DNA of 46,770 nucleotides from positions 1 to 46,770 of the forward strand of contig JARLGR010000198.1 in NCBI GenBank assembly GCA_031292665.1, read 5' to 3'. Under the pieces are notes generated by a model. The model saw only the letters and a list, made by a program, of their open reading frames with translations. It was not told the DNA's origin and did not search any database. Origin of the DNA: Mycobacterium sp. (lineage in GTDB: Bacteria; Actinomycetota; Actinomycetes; Mycobacteriales; Mycobacteriaceae). A program made the position numbers and the translations under genes. This document shows, piece after piece, positions 17,659-26,075 of this stretch; the first letter of the stretch is position 1, and each line of letters opens with the position of its first letter.

Positions 17659-18861
17659 CTAAGCGGCCGATCCGACTTGGACACAAAGGAGGTTCAGCGC
17701 GTTGTCCCGCATGATTTTCCGAACATCGGATTCGCTGAAACCGCTGAGCTCTTCGGTAAACGACACCGGCGACTCCAGGCCTTCGCCGTGTGGCCAGTCG
17801 GAACCGAACAGGATCTTGTCGATGCCGATGACGTTGGCCAGCTCCGGCAAATCGTCCTCGTAGTACGGAGTGACCCACACATTGTTGCGCAATTGCTCCA
17901 CCGGATCTTCGGGGAAGTGCCTCGGATAGTTGTTGGCCGCCTTCTTCAGGCGCTTGATCAGCCGATGGACGAAGTATGAGCCGTTTTCGATGCTGACCAC
18001 CCTGAGCTTGGGGTGGCGGGTAAACACGCCGTGCACGATCATCGAGGCCATCGTGTCGTGGATCGCACGATCGTCGAGGAGCACCGTATCCAGTGGATCC
18101 TTGTCGCCGAACCCCTCGAAGGTCGACTTGCCACCCCACTGCGCCGCAATGTGCAGGTAGCCGCTGTCGCTGAGGTGGAAGCCCACCGGTACCCCCGCCT
18201 CGGCCAGTCGGGCCCACACCGGGTCGTGACTCGGATCGCCCAGCGACCTCGGCTTGACGACGCCGGGCACCGGCGCCGGGCGCACCAGCACCAGCTTTGC
18301 GCCTCGCCCCAACACGAACTCGACCTCTTCGAGCGCCTCCGCCGGGTCGGCCAGCGAGATGATCGGCGCGGCGATCATTCGGTGATCGGGCCGGTCAAAG
18401 CCCCAATCCTCGTCGAGCCACAGGTTGAACGCGTGCACCGACGCCATCGTCGCCTCGATGTCGTGCTTGAGTGCCTCCTCGACGCCGCACGCGAAAGTCG
18501 GCAGCATGAACACCATCTCGATGTCCTGGGTGTCCATCACCGCAACCCGCGCATCGCGGTTCTGGTACTCGGGATGGGTGGCCAGCCGGTCGACTTTCAT
18601 CAGCGAGGCCGGATCGACACCCTCGGGAATCTCGCCGCGGAACAACAAGTCGAGACAACCCGGCGCGATGATCGGGTCGAAGGTGGGGTTGGGGATGAAG
18701 TGGTTGACGCGGTCCCCGATCACGGCCCAGGTGCGCTTGCCGTCGCTGACCATCTGCACGCCGCGGCGCTTGAACCTCTTGTCCAGGTGCCGGGTGAAGG
18801 CGTCCAGCGGCTCGTAGTAGTGGTTGTCGACGTCAATCGCCTGGTAACCCAAGTTGGCCAT
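17659..18861 (-). CDS. Amidohydrolase-2 family protein
   Basis: About 400 residues. The N terminus has AIDVDNHYYEPLDAF, the D-x-x-H-x-x-E form of the metal site found in many mycobacterial amidohydrolases. The centre has AGVPVGFHLSDSGY and the end has IDKILFGSDWPHGEGL, with the conserved SDWPH. The ATG at 18861 is preferred over the ATG at 18867 because AAAGGG then stands six bases upstream. It is the second gene of the operon that starts with the crotonase at 19735. Members of this group often accompany fadE and fadD genes in actinobacterial catabolic clusters, but the reaction is not known. Confidence 0.83.
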   Translation of the reverse strand: MANLGYQAIDVDNHYYEPLDAFTRHLDKRFKRRGVQMVSDGKRTWAVIGDRVNHFIPNPTFDPIIAPGCLDLLFRGEIPEGVDPASLMKVDRLATHPEYQNRDARVAVMDTQDIEMVFMLPTFACGVEEALKHDIEATMASVHAFNLWLDEDWGFDRPDHRMIAAPIISLADPAEALEEVEFVLGRGAKLVLVRPAPVPGVVKPRSLGDPSHDPVWARLAEAGVPVGFHLSDSGYLHIAAQWGGKSTFEGFGDKDPLDTVLLDDRAIHDTMASMIVHGVFTRHPKLRVVSIENGSYFVHRLIKRLKKAANNYPRHFPEDPVEQLRNNVWVTPYYEDDLPELANVIGIDKILFGSDWPHGEGLESPVSFTEELSGFSESDVRKIMRDNALNLLCVQVGSAA

Positions 18862-18892
18862 GATCATCCCTTTCCGGTGTTACCGGCGAACC

Positions 18893-19735
18893 CTAGGCAT
18901 CGGTCGAGCTGAGCGAAGGAAACTGCGGCGGCCGCTTCTGCAGGAAGCTCGTGATCCCCTCGATGACGTCCGGCCGTGGCATCGCCTCGTGCAGCAGGAC
19001 CTCGGCACGCGAAGTCGCCTCTGCGACATCGCGAGTGGCGTCACCGTAGACCTGGCGTTTGATCACCGCCATCGACGCCGGAGAGCAGTTCGCCGCGATG
19101 TCCTCCGCGTAGTCCAGCGCCCGCTTCATCAGGTCGTCCGGCGCGACGACTTCTTTGACCAGCCCCAGGTCGGCGGCCTCCTCGGCGAGGAAGGTGCGCC
19201 CGCTCAACAGGAGGTCGAGGGCGACGCCCCAGCTGGTGAGGCGGGGAAGTATCCAGGAGATGCCGAACTCGGCGATCAGTCCGCGGCGCGCGAACACCGC
19301 GGCGAACTTGGCGCCGGCGGCGGCGAACCGGACATCGCACATCAGTGCAAGGGTGAGACCGATGCCGACGCAGGCGCCGTTGATGGCCGCGATGACGGGC
19401 TTGCGGAGCGTGGTGACGAAATGGGGAGGGCGTTCCCCGACCAGGTCGGCGAGGTTCGTGTTGGCCGCTTTTTCCATCGTCTCGCCGTAGGTGGGCGCGG
19501 AACTCGGTGCGCCGAGATACGCCCCGGCGCAGAAACCCTTACCCCGGCCGGTTAGCACAATGACCCGGATGGCCGGGTCTGCCTCTGCTCGGTCGATCGC
19601 GGAGTGGAACCCGGCGGCGATATCGGGCCCCCAGGCGTTGAGGCGCTCCGCGCGACTGAACGTGAGGATTGCGACGCCGCTCGCCGTGGCCTCGTAGAGC
19701 ACGGCTTCGCTGGAGGCGCCGTCGCTGCCTGGCAT
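18893..19735 (-). CDS. Enoyl-CoA hydratase/isomerase (crotonase fold)
   Basis: About 280 residues. Features are GRGKGFCAGAYLG (oxyanion strand), NGACVGIGLTLALMCDVRF and RRGLIAEFGISWILPRLTSW. The first hydratase Glu is Thr here, while a Glu is present in AEFG, as in several isomerase- or hydrolase-like branches. A simple hydratase role is therefore not assured. The ATG at 19735 follows AGGAGG by 11 bases. A GTG at 19747 would have no spacing to that site. It is the first gene of a six-gene minus-strand operon whose promoter region carries operator site 4. Confidence 0.82.
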   Translation of the reverse strand: MPGSDGASSEAVLYEATASGVAILTFSRAERLNAWGPDIAAGFHSAIDRAEADPAIRVIVLTGRGKGFCAGAYLGAPSSAPTYGETMEKAANTNLADLVGERPPHFVTTLRKPVIAAINGACVGIGLTLALMCDVRFAAAGAKFAAVFARRGLIAEFGISWILPRLTSWGVALDLLLSGRTFLAEEAADLGLVKEVVAPDDLMKRALDYAEDIAANCSPASMAVIKRQVYGDATRDVAEATSRAEVLLHEAMPRPDVIEGITSFLQKRPPQFPSLSSTDA

Positions 19736-19788
19736 CGCCTGCGGCACCTCCTCGCGCTCACTCCGGAACCCACCCTACTTTGTACGCA

Positions 19789-19807
19789 TACTGTATACCT
19801 ATCGGTA
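19789..19807. promoter_or_regulatory. Palindromic operator, site 4 of 7
   Basis: TACTGTATACCTATCGGTA has a near-perfect left half and keeps the outer GTA of the right half. It lies 53 bases upstream of the crotonase start at 19735 and so upstream of the whole crotonase-amidohydrolase-FadD-amidohydrolase-FadE-FadE operon. Confidence 0.55.
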
Positions 19808-19904
19808 CCGCATTCCACAACCGCCGCCATGCCCCGCGAACCCCGCATCCCACAGGGAATTTGGGACGCCGAACGGGTGGCCAAGAGGCGGGACGCGCCC
19901 GCTT

Positions 19905-20177
19905 CTAACGGGACACGCGGCCGCGCGTAACCAGCTTGACGATCCCCAGCAAGATCACGGCTCCCAGCAGACAGGTCAGGAACGAAAACAGCAGCCCGCC
20001 GCCGGCCACGTTCACACCGAAGCCCCGTAGCAGGAATCCGCCTATCAATCCGCCGATGATGCCGACCACGACGTTGAGGACGATTCCCATCCGGGCATCG
20101 GTTCCCATGATCTTGCTGCCGACCCAGCCGGCCAGACCCCCGATGATGATCCAGCCGATGATTCCCAAAGTGAGCAT
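19905..20177 (-). CDS. GlsB/YeaQ/YmgE family stress-response membrane protein
   Basis: A 90-residue protein made mostly of three hydrophobic segments: LGIIGWIIIGGLAGWVGS (about residues 4-21), MGIVLNVVVGIIGGLIGG (about 30-47) and LFSFLTCLLGAVILLGIV (about 63-80). Glycines are spaced as in the transglycosylase-associated family (PF04226). The ATG at 20177 has AGAAAGGA upstream. Members are small inner-membrane proteins linked to stress. It does not belong functionally to the catabolic cluster and may be an insertion or a bystander between its operons. Confidence 0.85.
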   Translation of the reverse strand: MLTLGIIGWIIIGGLAGWVGSKIMGTDARMGIVLNVVVGIIGGLIGGFLLRGFGVNVAGGGLLFSFLTCLLGAVILLGIVKLVTRGRVSR

Positions 20178-20313
20178 GTGGCGATCCTTTCTCTAGCGCT
20201 CGAGTAAGCCCGAGCGGACAACCATGCCGGGTATGCCCGCCCCACGTTCGTCATAACCCTGCGCGGAGCGAATATGGCTTCATCTGGTCACAATCGTTTC
20301 AGCACAGGCGATC

Positions 20314-21330
20314 TCAGTCATCACTGGCACCGATGAGCCCGAGGCGGCGATAGGCCTTCTCGATCTGGGCCTTGGCCTCCGCCGGCAGCTCCGCCTGCGG
20401 CGGCCGCGAATGCGGATAGGCCCCGATCGGCAGGCCGAGCAGCGACGCGGCGTATTTGAACGCACCACCCCAGTGGGTGAAGTAGTCCGGTCGCCCGGGG
20501 TAGCAGGTCCACCACGACCCGAGGTCCACGTCGAACTGGTCCAGACCGGAATCGCGCCCGTAGTCCATGGCCTCGATGAGCTGGCCACTCCACACCAAGT
20601 TCCAGTACTTGGAGAACAACCGCCGCCGTGGAGTCTCGTACAGGTAGCCGGCGGTGCCGAGCTGCGCCGCGGAGACGACCCCGTCCCGCAGCCATCCGGC
20701 GCGGTAGACCGTCCTGTCGCATTCCCAGAGCACCAGATCCGGCGCCAATTGATGCAGCAGCCGGCTGCTTCCCGGCCGGAAGGCGCCCTCCTTGGTGGCG
20801 CACACCGCGGGCACCTCGTGATAGATCCGCGCGCTTTCGGCCGGGGTCAGCACATAACCCGATGAGGGGGAATTGAACATCCCCAGCGCGACATCCGTAC
20901 GCGACGCGATATAGGAGAAGAATCGCAGCACGCCTTCCCCGCCGTGCACCTCCATCATCGGCGTCTGCAGGTAGGCGATGTCGGCGCCGGCCTGCTGGGC
21001 GTGCAGCGTCAACTCCAGGCAATCCTTGGCCGTCATCGCCGATGTACAGGCCTGCACGACGACATCGGGATTGGTCTTGCGGGCCTCTTCGATTGCGACT
21101 TCCAGCAAGCGTTTCCGCTCATCGATGGTCAACGACCAGAATTCGGCGATGCCGCTGGTGCACCACAGCATCGGGTGCCCGAGGTCGCTGACGCAGTAGC
21201 GCACCAGCGTCCGGTAAGCGTCCCAGTCGATGTCGTCGCCGTCCGGCCCGCAGAACGGGGTGTAGAGAGAATTACCGATTCCGCGCAGTGCTGTACGTGC
21301 CCAAGAACGCGCATCGCCGGCTGTTGCCAC
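20314..21330 (-). CDS. Dihydrodipicolinate synthase/aldolase superfamily protein
   Basis: A 338-residue (beta/alpha)8 protein of the DHDPS/NAL class. It has GIGNSLYTPFCGPDGDDIDW at the N terminus, GIAEFWSLTIDERKRLLE and the Schiff-base region VPAVCATKEGAF, where the Lys is in place. The length is nearer to hydratase-aldolases of aromatic breakdown, such as hydroxybenzylidenepyruvate aldolase, than to DapA at about 290-300. It would cleave or form a C-C bond with pyruvate. The GTG start at 21330 has AAGGAG about eight bases upstream. It lies downstream of the deleted SDR gene and was probably in one operon with it. Confidence 0.83.
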   Translation of the reverse strand: MATAGDARSWARTALRGIGNSLYTPFCGPDGDDIDWDAYRTLVRYCVSDLGHPMLWCTSGIAEFWSLTIDERKRLLEVAIEEARKTNPDVVVQACTSAMTAKDCLELTLHAQQAGADIAYLQTPMMEVHGGEGVLRFFSYIASRTDVALGMFNSPSSGYVLTPAESARIYHEVPAVCATKEGAFRPGSSRLLHQLAPDLVLWECDRTVYRAGWLRDGVVSAAQLGTAGYLYETPRRRLFSKYWNLVWSGQLIEAMDYGRDSGLDQFDVDLGSWWTCYPGRPDYFTHWGGAFKYAASLLGLPIGAYPHSRPPQAELPAEAKAQIEKAYRRLGLIGASDD

Positions 21331-21360
21331 AGTGCACTCCTTTTGTCGGCCAACCGACGG

Positions 21361-21461
21361 TCAGGTGAAGTCCGAGCCGCCGTCGACGTTGATATTGGCT
21401 CCGGTCATGTGGGAGTGCCACCGACGACGACCGTTGCGGCACTGGTCAGCCCTAGATCCAT
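21361..21461 (-). pseudogene. Short-chain dehydrogenase remnant with the middle deleted
   Basis: Both ends of an SDR gene are present without its body. From the ATG at 21461 the frame reads MDLGLTSAATVVVGG, the usual start of an SDR with the beginning of its nucleotide-binding loop. A second frame then reads HMTGANINVDGGSDFT and stops at 21361, which is the usual SDR C terminus. Only about 101 bp remain of an expected 750-800 bp, so an internal deletion with a frame change is the simplest reading. It sits directly upstream of the aldolase-like gene and downstream of operator site 5. Confidence 0.75.
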
Positions 21462-21547
21462 CGCGTAATCCGCGGCTCGTCCGGGGACCCGTCAAACGGC
21501 TTGTGTCCGCTCATGTTCGCCCGCTCAGCCTTATGTACCAAAAAGCC

Positions 21548-21566
21548 TACGATAGGTATTACAGTA
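21548..21566. promoter_or_regulatory. Palindromic operator, site 5 of 7
   Basis: TACGATAGGTATTACAGTA has a right half identical to the best site and a left half keeping TAC and TA. It lies 87 bases upstream of the SDR remnant (minus) and about 190 bases upstream of the TetR gene (plus). It could therefore serve as an autoregulatory site as well as controlling the aldolase gene. Confidence 0.65.
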
Positions 21567-21753
21567 GCAGACGAAGAACCGCACGAAAGCCGCACCAGCA
21601 ACCCCGTCCGCCATAATCGTACGGCTGGCCAAACGTCTGACCGGATGGCCACCGGTAAGGTTGACGGTCGGAGCCCAAGGGCGACGCGACTGCGAATAAG
21701 AGCATCGCACGGTTGGAGACCGCGCAAGACAACCGTTGATGGAGGTGCCCGTA

Positions 21754-22530
21754 GTGGCAAAGCAGGCAACCGCTGATAAGCGTCAACGACGCGAACGCGG
21801 GTCCATCAACCCCGACGACATCATCAGCGGCGCATTCGAACTCGCGGAGCAGGTATCGATAGACAACCTGAGCATGCCCTTGCTGGGAAAGCACCTCGGC
21901 GTCGGCGTCACCAGCATCTACTGGTACTTCCGCAAGAAGGACGATCTGCTCAACGCGATGACCGACCGTGCGTTGAGCAAGTATGTGTTCGCCACTCCCT
22001 ACGTCGAAGCCAGCGACTGGCGCGAAACGCTGCGCAACCACGCCCGCTTGATGCGTAAGACGTTCATGGGCAACCCAATTCTGTGCGACCTGATTTTGAT
22101 ACGTGCCGCGCTCAGCCCCAGGGCCGCGCGAGTGGGCGCTCAAGAGATGGAGCGGGCGATCGCCAATCTGGTGGAGGCAGGCCTATCACCCGAGGACGCC
22201 TTCGATACCTACTCCGCTGTCTCGCTGCACGTGCGCGGATCGGTGGTGCTGTACCGGCTCCACGAAAAGAACCAAGCGGACAACCAACCGCGCGCCATCG
22301 AGGACGCCGTGGCGATCGATCCGGGAACCACACCCCTGATCGCCCGGGTTACCGGGCAGGGACACCGCATCGGGGCTCCGGACGAAACCAATTTCGAGTA
22401 CGGCCTGGACTGCATCCTCGACCACGCCGGCCGTCTGATCGAGAAAAGTTCTCAGGCGCCGTCCCGACAACGCAAGGCGGCCAAGTCAACCGCTCAGGGC
22501 GGAAGAACCAAGGCGCGCTCGGCACGCTGA
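21754..22530 (+). CDS. TetR family transcriptional regulator
   Basis: About 258 residues. The N-terminal helix-turn-helix is seen as SMPLLGKHLGVGVTSIYWYF (residues 40-59) followed by RKKDDLLNAM. The C-terminal part has the helical ligand-binding domain and a basic tail rich in Lys and Arg. The GTG at 21754 is chosen because GGAGG lies eight bases upstream. ATG 21739 would overlap that ribosome-binding site. It is the only TetR gene in the window, lies in the middle of the catabolic cluster and has operator site 5 upstream, so it is the prime candidate to bind all seven palindromes. The effector is probably a CoA thioester or pathway acid (inference). Confidence 0.88.
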   Translation: MAKQATADKRQRRERGSINPDDIISGAFELAEQVSIDNLSMPLLGKHLGVGVTSIYWYFRKKDDLLNAMTDRALSKYVFATPYVEASDWRETLRNHARLMRKTFMGNPILCDLILIRAALSPRAARVGAQEMERAIANLVEAGLSPEDAFDTYSAVSLHVRGSVVLYRLHEKNQADNQPRAIEDAVAIDPGTTPLIARVTGQGHRIGAPDETNFEYGLDCILDHAGRLIEKSSQAPSRQRKAAKSTAQGGRTKARSAR

Positions 22531-22713
22531 CGGCGCCGGCGTGGCTGGCCACGTTTTTCGGTAGGCGTGAGTCGCATTCGCCTCGGGGGTCTCCGCCGGA
22601 CGGTGCATGTTCTTTGCCCACCTCTGAGCGACTCGTCCGGCAGTGCCGGTTGTCGCGCGGAGGCGGGCAAACCTTCGATGCCTCCTAGCCGAATCACTTG
22701 TGGCAGGGGTGAA

Positions 22714-23595
22714 CTACGCTTCGGGTTCCGGCACGTGGAAGTGCTCGTCACGCAGCCGGAACGCCTCCTTGGCGCCGTGCTGTGCGCGGGTTTTGACGAA
22801 GTTGAACTCGCCCGGCGCGAATTGCAGGTTGGTGCCGAAGGCGTGAAAGAGGTAGCTCGCGACTTCCTCGCCCTGGTATGCCTGGGTCTGCTCGACGAGG
22901 CGGAACGCCTCCTTGGCGATGACGACTCCGTCGGCGGGCATCTTCGCCGCCTTCTCGGCCCAGTACCGCGCGCGCGCCGTCACGGCGCCCGGATCGCATG
23001 TCTCCGTGAAGATTCCGAGTCCCTCGACCTCTCCCGCATCGATGATGTCACCGGTCAGCAGCAGGCGCCTGGCCAGCACCGGCCCCAATCGATGGAAGAA
23101 CATGTGCAGGCTGCCGAGCGCCGGGCCCAGGAAGCGGGTGGCCGGCATGCCGATCTTGGTGTCCCGCGCGATGACGGAGATGTCGGTCATCAGCGCCATC
23201 TCGAAGCCACCGCCGAGCGCATAGCCGGCGATCTCCCCGATCGTCACCTTCGGGAACCCCATGAAGTTGTGATAGAAACCGAATGATCTGCGGTCAACGG
23301 TAAGCCGCCGGCGCTGACTGGGGCGGCGATTGCCCGCCTGATCGTCCGGGCCCCGCCCGCCGTACCAGTCGTACGCGTTGTTCATGTCGGCTCCTGCGCT
23401 GAAGACGCCACCGGCGCCCCGCAGCAGCACCACGGTGATGTCGTCGTCTTCGGCCACGCGATCGAGGTAGCGGGCGACCATATCGCGCATCGCCGCGTCA
23501 TAGGAGTTGCGCCGCGAAGGATTGCTCAGTGTGATCGTCGCGATTCGCCGGTCGGGGTCGACCTCGTAGAGCACGCGATCATCCGAGGCAGTCAT
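22714..23595 (-). CDS. Enoyl-CoA hydratase/isomerase (crotonase fold)
   Basis: A 293-residue crotonase. GAGGVFSAGADMNNAYDW supplies the oxyanion strand, and GEIAGYALGGGFEMALMTD carries the first catalytic Glu. In the second site, GMPATRFLGPALGSL, the usual Glu is Ala. One acidic residue remains, as in isomerases and some lyases of the fold. It starts at the ATG at 23595, overlapping the thioesterase gene upstream by four bases. With that gene it forms a two-gene minus-strand operon that diverges from the crotonase/FadD operon around site 6. Confidence 0.83.
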   Translation of the reverse strand: MTASDDRVLYEVDPDRRIATITLSNPSRRNSYDAAMRDMVARYLDRVAEDDDITVVLLRGAGGVFSAGADMNNAYDWYGGRGPDDQAGNRRPSQRRRLTVDRRSFGFYHNFMGFPKVTIGEIAGYALGGGFEMALMTDISVIARDTKIGMPATRFLGPALGSLHMFFHRLGPVLARRLLLTGDIIDAGEVEGLGIFTETCDPGAVTARARYWAEKAAKMPADGVVIAKEAFRLVEQTQAYQGEEVASYLFHAFGTNLQFAPGEFNFVKTRAQHGAKEAFRLRDEHFHVPEPEA

Positions 23596-24287
23596 GTGTC
23601 GGACCCCTTTCGCCGCCTGCCGAACTTAAAGCCGGCCAGCTTCTCCGGCGGCGACGCCAACGTGGTGACCTCGCCCGTACAGAGCACGTCGTCGTCGAGC
23701 AAGAGCCGCGCCGTCGAGGTGATGCCCCGCTCGACCTGCTCCCGCACAATGTCGAACCGCAGGTCGGTCAGGACCGGAGTCTGCCGGCGGAACGTCACCG
23801 CCAGCGAGCGCGTCTTGCCGGAAAGGCCGGTGACGCAATTGTGGTGCTGGATCACGCAGTCGAAGAAGACGCCGAGAAAGCCGCCATGCACCAGGCCGGG
23901 CGGCCCTTCGTAGACGAGCGGGAAGCAGACCCGCCCGGTGGCGAACCCGGAATCGTGATGGTCGAACCGGTACTCGGGAAAACACGGGTTGTAAGAACCG
24001 ATGTTCGTCGCGTGGTTGAGATAAACCCGCCGGGGATCGTCGGGCATCGCACCAATTCGCGGCGCATTGTCTCTCGGGGCCGCGGCGGCCAGCTCGCTTT
24101 CCCATTCGGCGAACTTCACCAACATGGCGTCCACCGCGGGGTGTGGATGCTCGAGGGACACCAGCAGTGACCCCAGTCGCCGCATGGCACCGGCCGCGGC
24201 CACCGTCTGGGCAAGGGGCGTCTCGCCGAATCTGGCGTCGCGGGTGCCCGTCGAGTCGGGTGCAGCCTGCCCTTCCTCGATGGCCAT
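23592..24287 (-). CDS. Hotdog-fold thioesterase-like protein
   Basis: About 231 residues. The second half holds LVHGGFLGVFFDCVIQHHN, the HGG-turn and central helix of the PaaI-type hotdog fold, and later RSLAVTFRRQTPVLTDLRF. The ATG at 24287 has GAGAGGGAAGC upstream and is preferred over a GTG five codons earlier. It probably acts on an acyl-CoA of the pathway. It is the first gene of the leftward operon and is the second hotdog protein in the cluster, after 7927-8547. Confidence 0.78.
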   Translation of the reverse strand: MAIEEGQAAPDSTGTRDARFGETPLAQTVAAAGAMRRLGSLLVSLEHPHPAVDAMLVKFAEWESELAAAAPRDNAPRIGAMPDDPRRVYLNHATNIGSYNPCFPEYRFDHHDSGFATGRVCFPLVYEGPPGLVHGGFLGVFFDCVIQHHNCVTGLSGKTRSLAVTFRRQTPVLTDLRFDIVREQVERGITSTARLLLDDDVLCTGEVTTLASPPEKLAGFKFGRRRKGSDT

Positions 24288-24372
24288 GCTTCCCTCTCTC
24301 ACCGCCTCTCACCCGGCTGTTCCGTCGGCAGCTTTTCCTTGCTAACTTATACACCGTAGCAATCGTATTGTT

Positions 24373-24391
24373 TACCGTATGGGTAACCGTA
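24373..24391. promoter_or_regulatory. Palindromic operator, site 6 of 7
   Basis: TACCGTATGGGTAACCGTA keeps TACnGTA on the left and ACnGTA on the right at the family spacing. It lies in the divergent promoter between the thioesterase (24287) and crotonase (24417) genes. A partly overlapping weaker match lies at 24361-24379, and several CCGTA repeats surround it, so two repressor dimers may bind. Confidence 0.5.
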
Positions 24392-24416
24392 TCGGCAGGA
24401 AAGGCCGGATTCGACG

Positions 24417-25238
24417 GTGAGTCAAGAGGCCGAAGCGGCCGGCGCCGAAGGTTCTGTGACAGTTTCCCGAGATGGTGCGGTTCTGCGAATCACCCTCGAC
24501 CGCACCTCCCGGCGTAATTCCTTGACGCCATTGATGATCCGGACGCTGGTCGAAGCGCTGACCGAAGCCGCCGCCGACGACTCGTTGCGAGCGATTCACC
24601 TCCGGGGCGGCGGGGACCACTTCTGCGCCGGCGTGGATTGGGTGGGCACCAACAGCCGCGGCACGCAACAACCCCGCGCCGGGGATCTGGTGCGACGAGT
24701 TCCGCACGCTGCCCACCGGGTGATCGAGCTCGTCGAAAGCGTCCAACTGCCGGTGGTCTGCAGCGTGCGGGGATGGGCCGTGGGCTTCGGCTGCAACCTC
24801 GCGCTTGCGGCCGACTTCACCGTCGCCACAACCGATGCGGTGTTCTGGGAACCGTTCGTCGAGCGTGGCTTCAGCCCGGATTCGGGTGCCACCTGGCTGC
24901 TGCCCCGGCTGGTCGGTCTGGCGAGGGCCAGGCGGATGCTGCTGCTCGGCGAGAAGGTGAACGGGACCGATGCGGCCGACTGGGGTTTGATTCACCAAAC
25001 GGTAGCAAGTCCGGAGCTCGACGACACCGCCGACCAGCTGCTGGAGCGACTGGCGCGCGGGCCGACGGCGGCGATCGGCCTGGCCAAGCAGGCGCTGAGC
25101 TTCGGTCAGCACGCGACACTGGGCCAATCGCTGACACAGGAGCTGTTCAATCTGGAACTAACCTGTCGGACAAGTGATTTCAAAGAGGGGCTGGAAGCCT
25201 TCCGGCAGCGGCGGCAACCGAATTTCCAGGGCCGATGA
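24417..25238 (+). CDS. Enoyl-CoA hydratase/isomerase, PaaG-like
   Basis: A 273-residue crotonase. It has GGGDHFCAGVDWVG and RGWAVGFGCNLALAADF, where the first hydratase Glu is Asn. It then has FSPDSGATWLLPRLVGLAR, the PDxG form seen in PaaG-type isomerases that use Asp. This points to an isomerase rather than a classical hydratase. The start is GTG at 24417 with AGGAAAGG upstream. It is the first gene of a six-gene plus-strand operon of three crotonases followed by three ligases. Confidence 0.83.
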   Translation: MSQEAEAAGAEGSVTVSRDGAVLRITLDRTSRRNSLTPLMIRTLVEALTEAAADDSLRAIHLRGGGDHFCAGVDWVGTNSRGTQQPRAGDLVRRVPHAAHRVIELVESVQLPVVCSVRGWAVGFGCNLALAADFTVATTDAVFWEPFVERGFSPDSGATWLLPRLVGLARARRMLLLGEKVNGTDAADWGLIHQTVASPELDDTADQLLERLARGPTAAIGLAKQALSFGQHATLGQSLTQELFNLELTCRTSDFKEGLEAFRQRRQPNFQGR

Positions 25239-25262
25239 CCGGCGGGCAAGAAGGGAACATGG

Positions 25263-26075
25263 ATGCCTACTGAGTCGTTCGACACGATCCACTACGATGT
25301 CGACGGGCATACCGCCACCATCATCTTGAACCGCCCGGACGCCCTCAACGCGCTGAGCCCGCACATGATCGCCGAACTCCGAGCCGCCTACGACGAAGCC
25401 GAGAACGACGACCAGGTGTGGCTGCTCATCGTCACGGGCGCCGGCCGCGCCTTCTGCACCGGGGCCGACGTGAAAGCCATCCCCGGCGACGGCAGGGTGA
25501 TCTCCGAACGGCCATACCTGTCGACGTACGAACAATGGGAGGCGCCTCAGGAGGGCACCCCGCCGTTCCGCCGCATGGCCAAACCGGTCCTCACGGCGGT
25601 CAACGGGTTGTGCTGCGGCGCGGGCCTCGACTGGGTCACCACCTCCGACATCGTCATCGCGTCCGACCGTGCGACGTTCTTCGACCCCCATGTCAGCATC
25701 GGGCTGGTGGCCGGACGCGAGCTGGTGCGGCTGGCGCGGGTGCTCCCCCGGTCGGTCGCCCTGCGGATGGCGTTGATGGGCAAGCACGAGCGCATGAGCG
25801 TCGAGCGCGCGTTCGAGCTGGGATTGATCAGTGAGGTCGTCGAGCACGAGAAGCTGCTGGAGCGGGCCCATGAGATCGCCGGCGTGGTCAATTCCAATGC
25901 GCCGCTGGCGGTCCGGGGCACGCGCCTGGCCATCCTCAAGGGCCTCGATCTGCCGCTGCACGAAGCCGAGATGCTCGCCGAGGCATTCCGCGAACGCGTC
26001 CTGAGAACCGACGACGCGCTGGAAGGCCCCAAGGCCTTCGTCGAGAAGCGGCCACCGGATTGGCAGTGCCGATGA
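25263..26075 (+). CDS. Enoyl-CoA hydratase/isomerase (crotonase fold)
   Basis: A 270-residue crotonase with GAGRAFCTGADVKAIPG (oxyanion strand), NGLCCGAGLDWVTTSDIVI and ATFFDPHVSIGLVAGREL. The first active-site acid is Asp rather than Glu and the second position is His, so its chemistry may differ from hydration. The ATG at 25263 is used because an ATG four bases earlier reaches a stop after four codons. It is most similar to the next gene, with which it shares ATFFDxHVSxGLV, suggesting tandem duplication. The downstream ATG overlaps its stop. Confidence 0.85.
   Translation: MPTESFDTIHYDVDGHTATIILNRPDALNALSPHMIAELRAAYDEAENDDQVWLLIVTGAGRAFCTGADVKAIPGDGRVISERPYLSTYEQWEAPQEGTPPFRRMAKPVLTAVNGLCCGAGLDWVTTSDIVIASDRATFFDPHVSIGLVAGRELVRLARVLPRSVALRMALMGKHERMSVERAFELGLISEVVEHEKLLERAHEIAGVVNSNAPLAVRGTRLAILKGLDLPLHEAEMLAEAFRERVLRTDDALEGPKAFVEKRPPDWQCR

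Noticed and set aside
22531..22713. A possible small gene or sRNA in the convergent gap after tetR
   Set aside because: The 183 bases hold short frames only, without start signals, and no clear hairpin with a U-tract; nothing specific can be supported.
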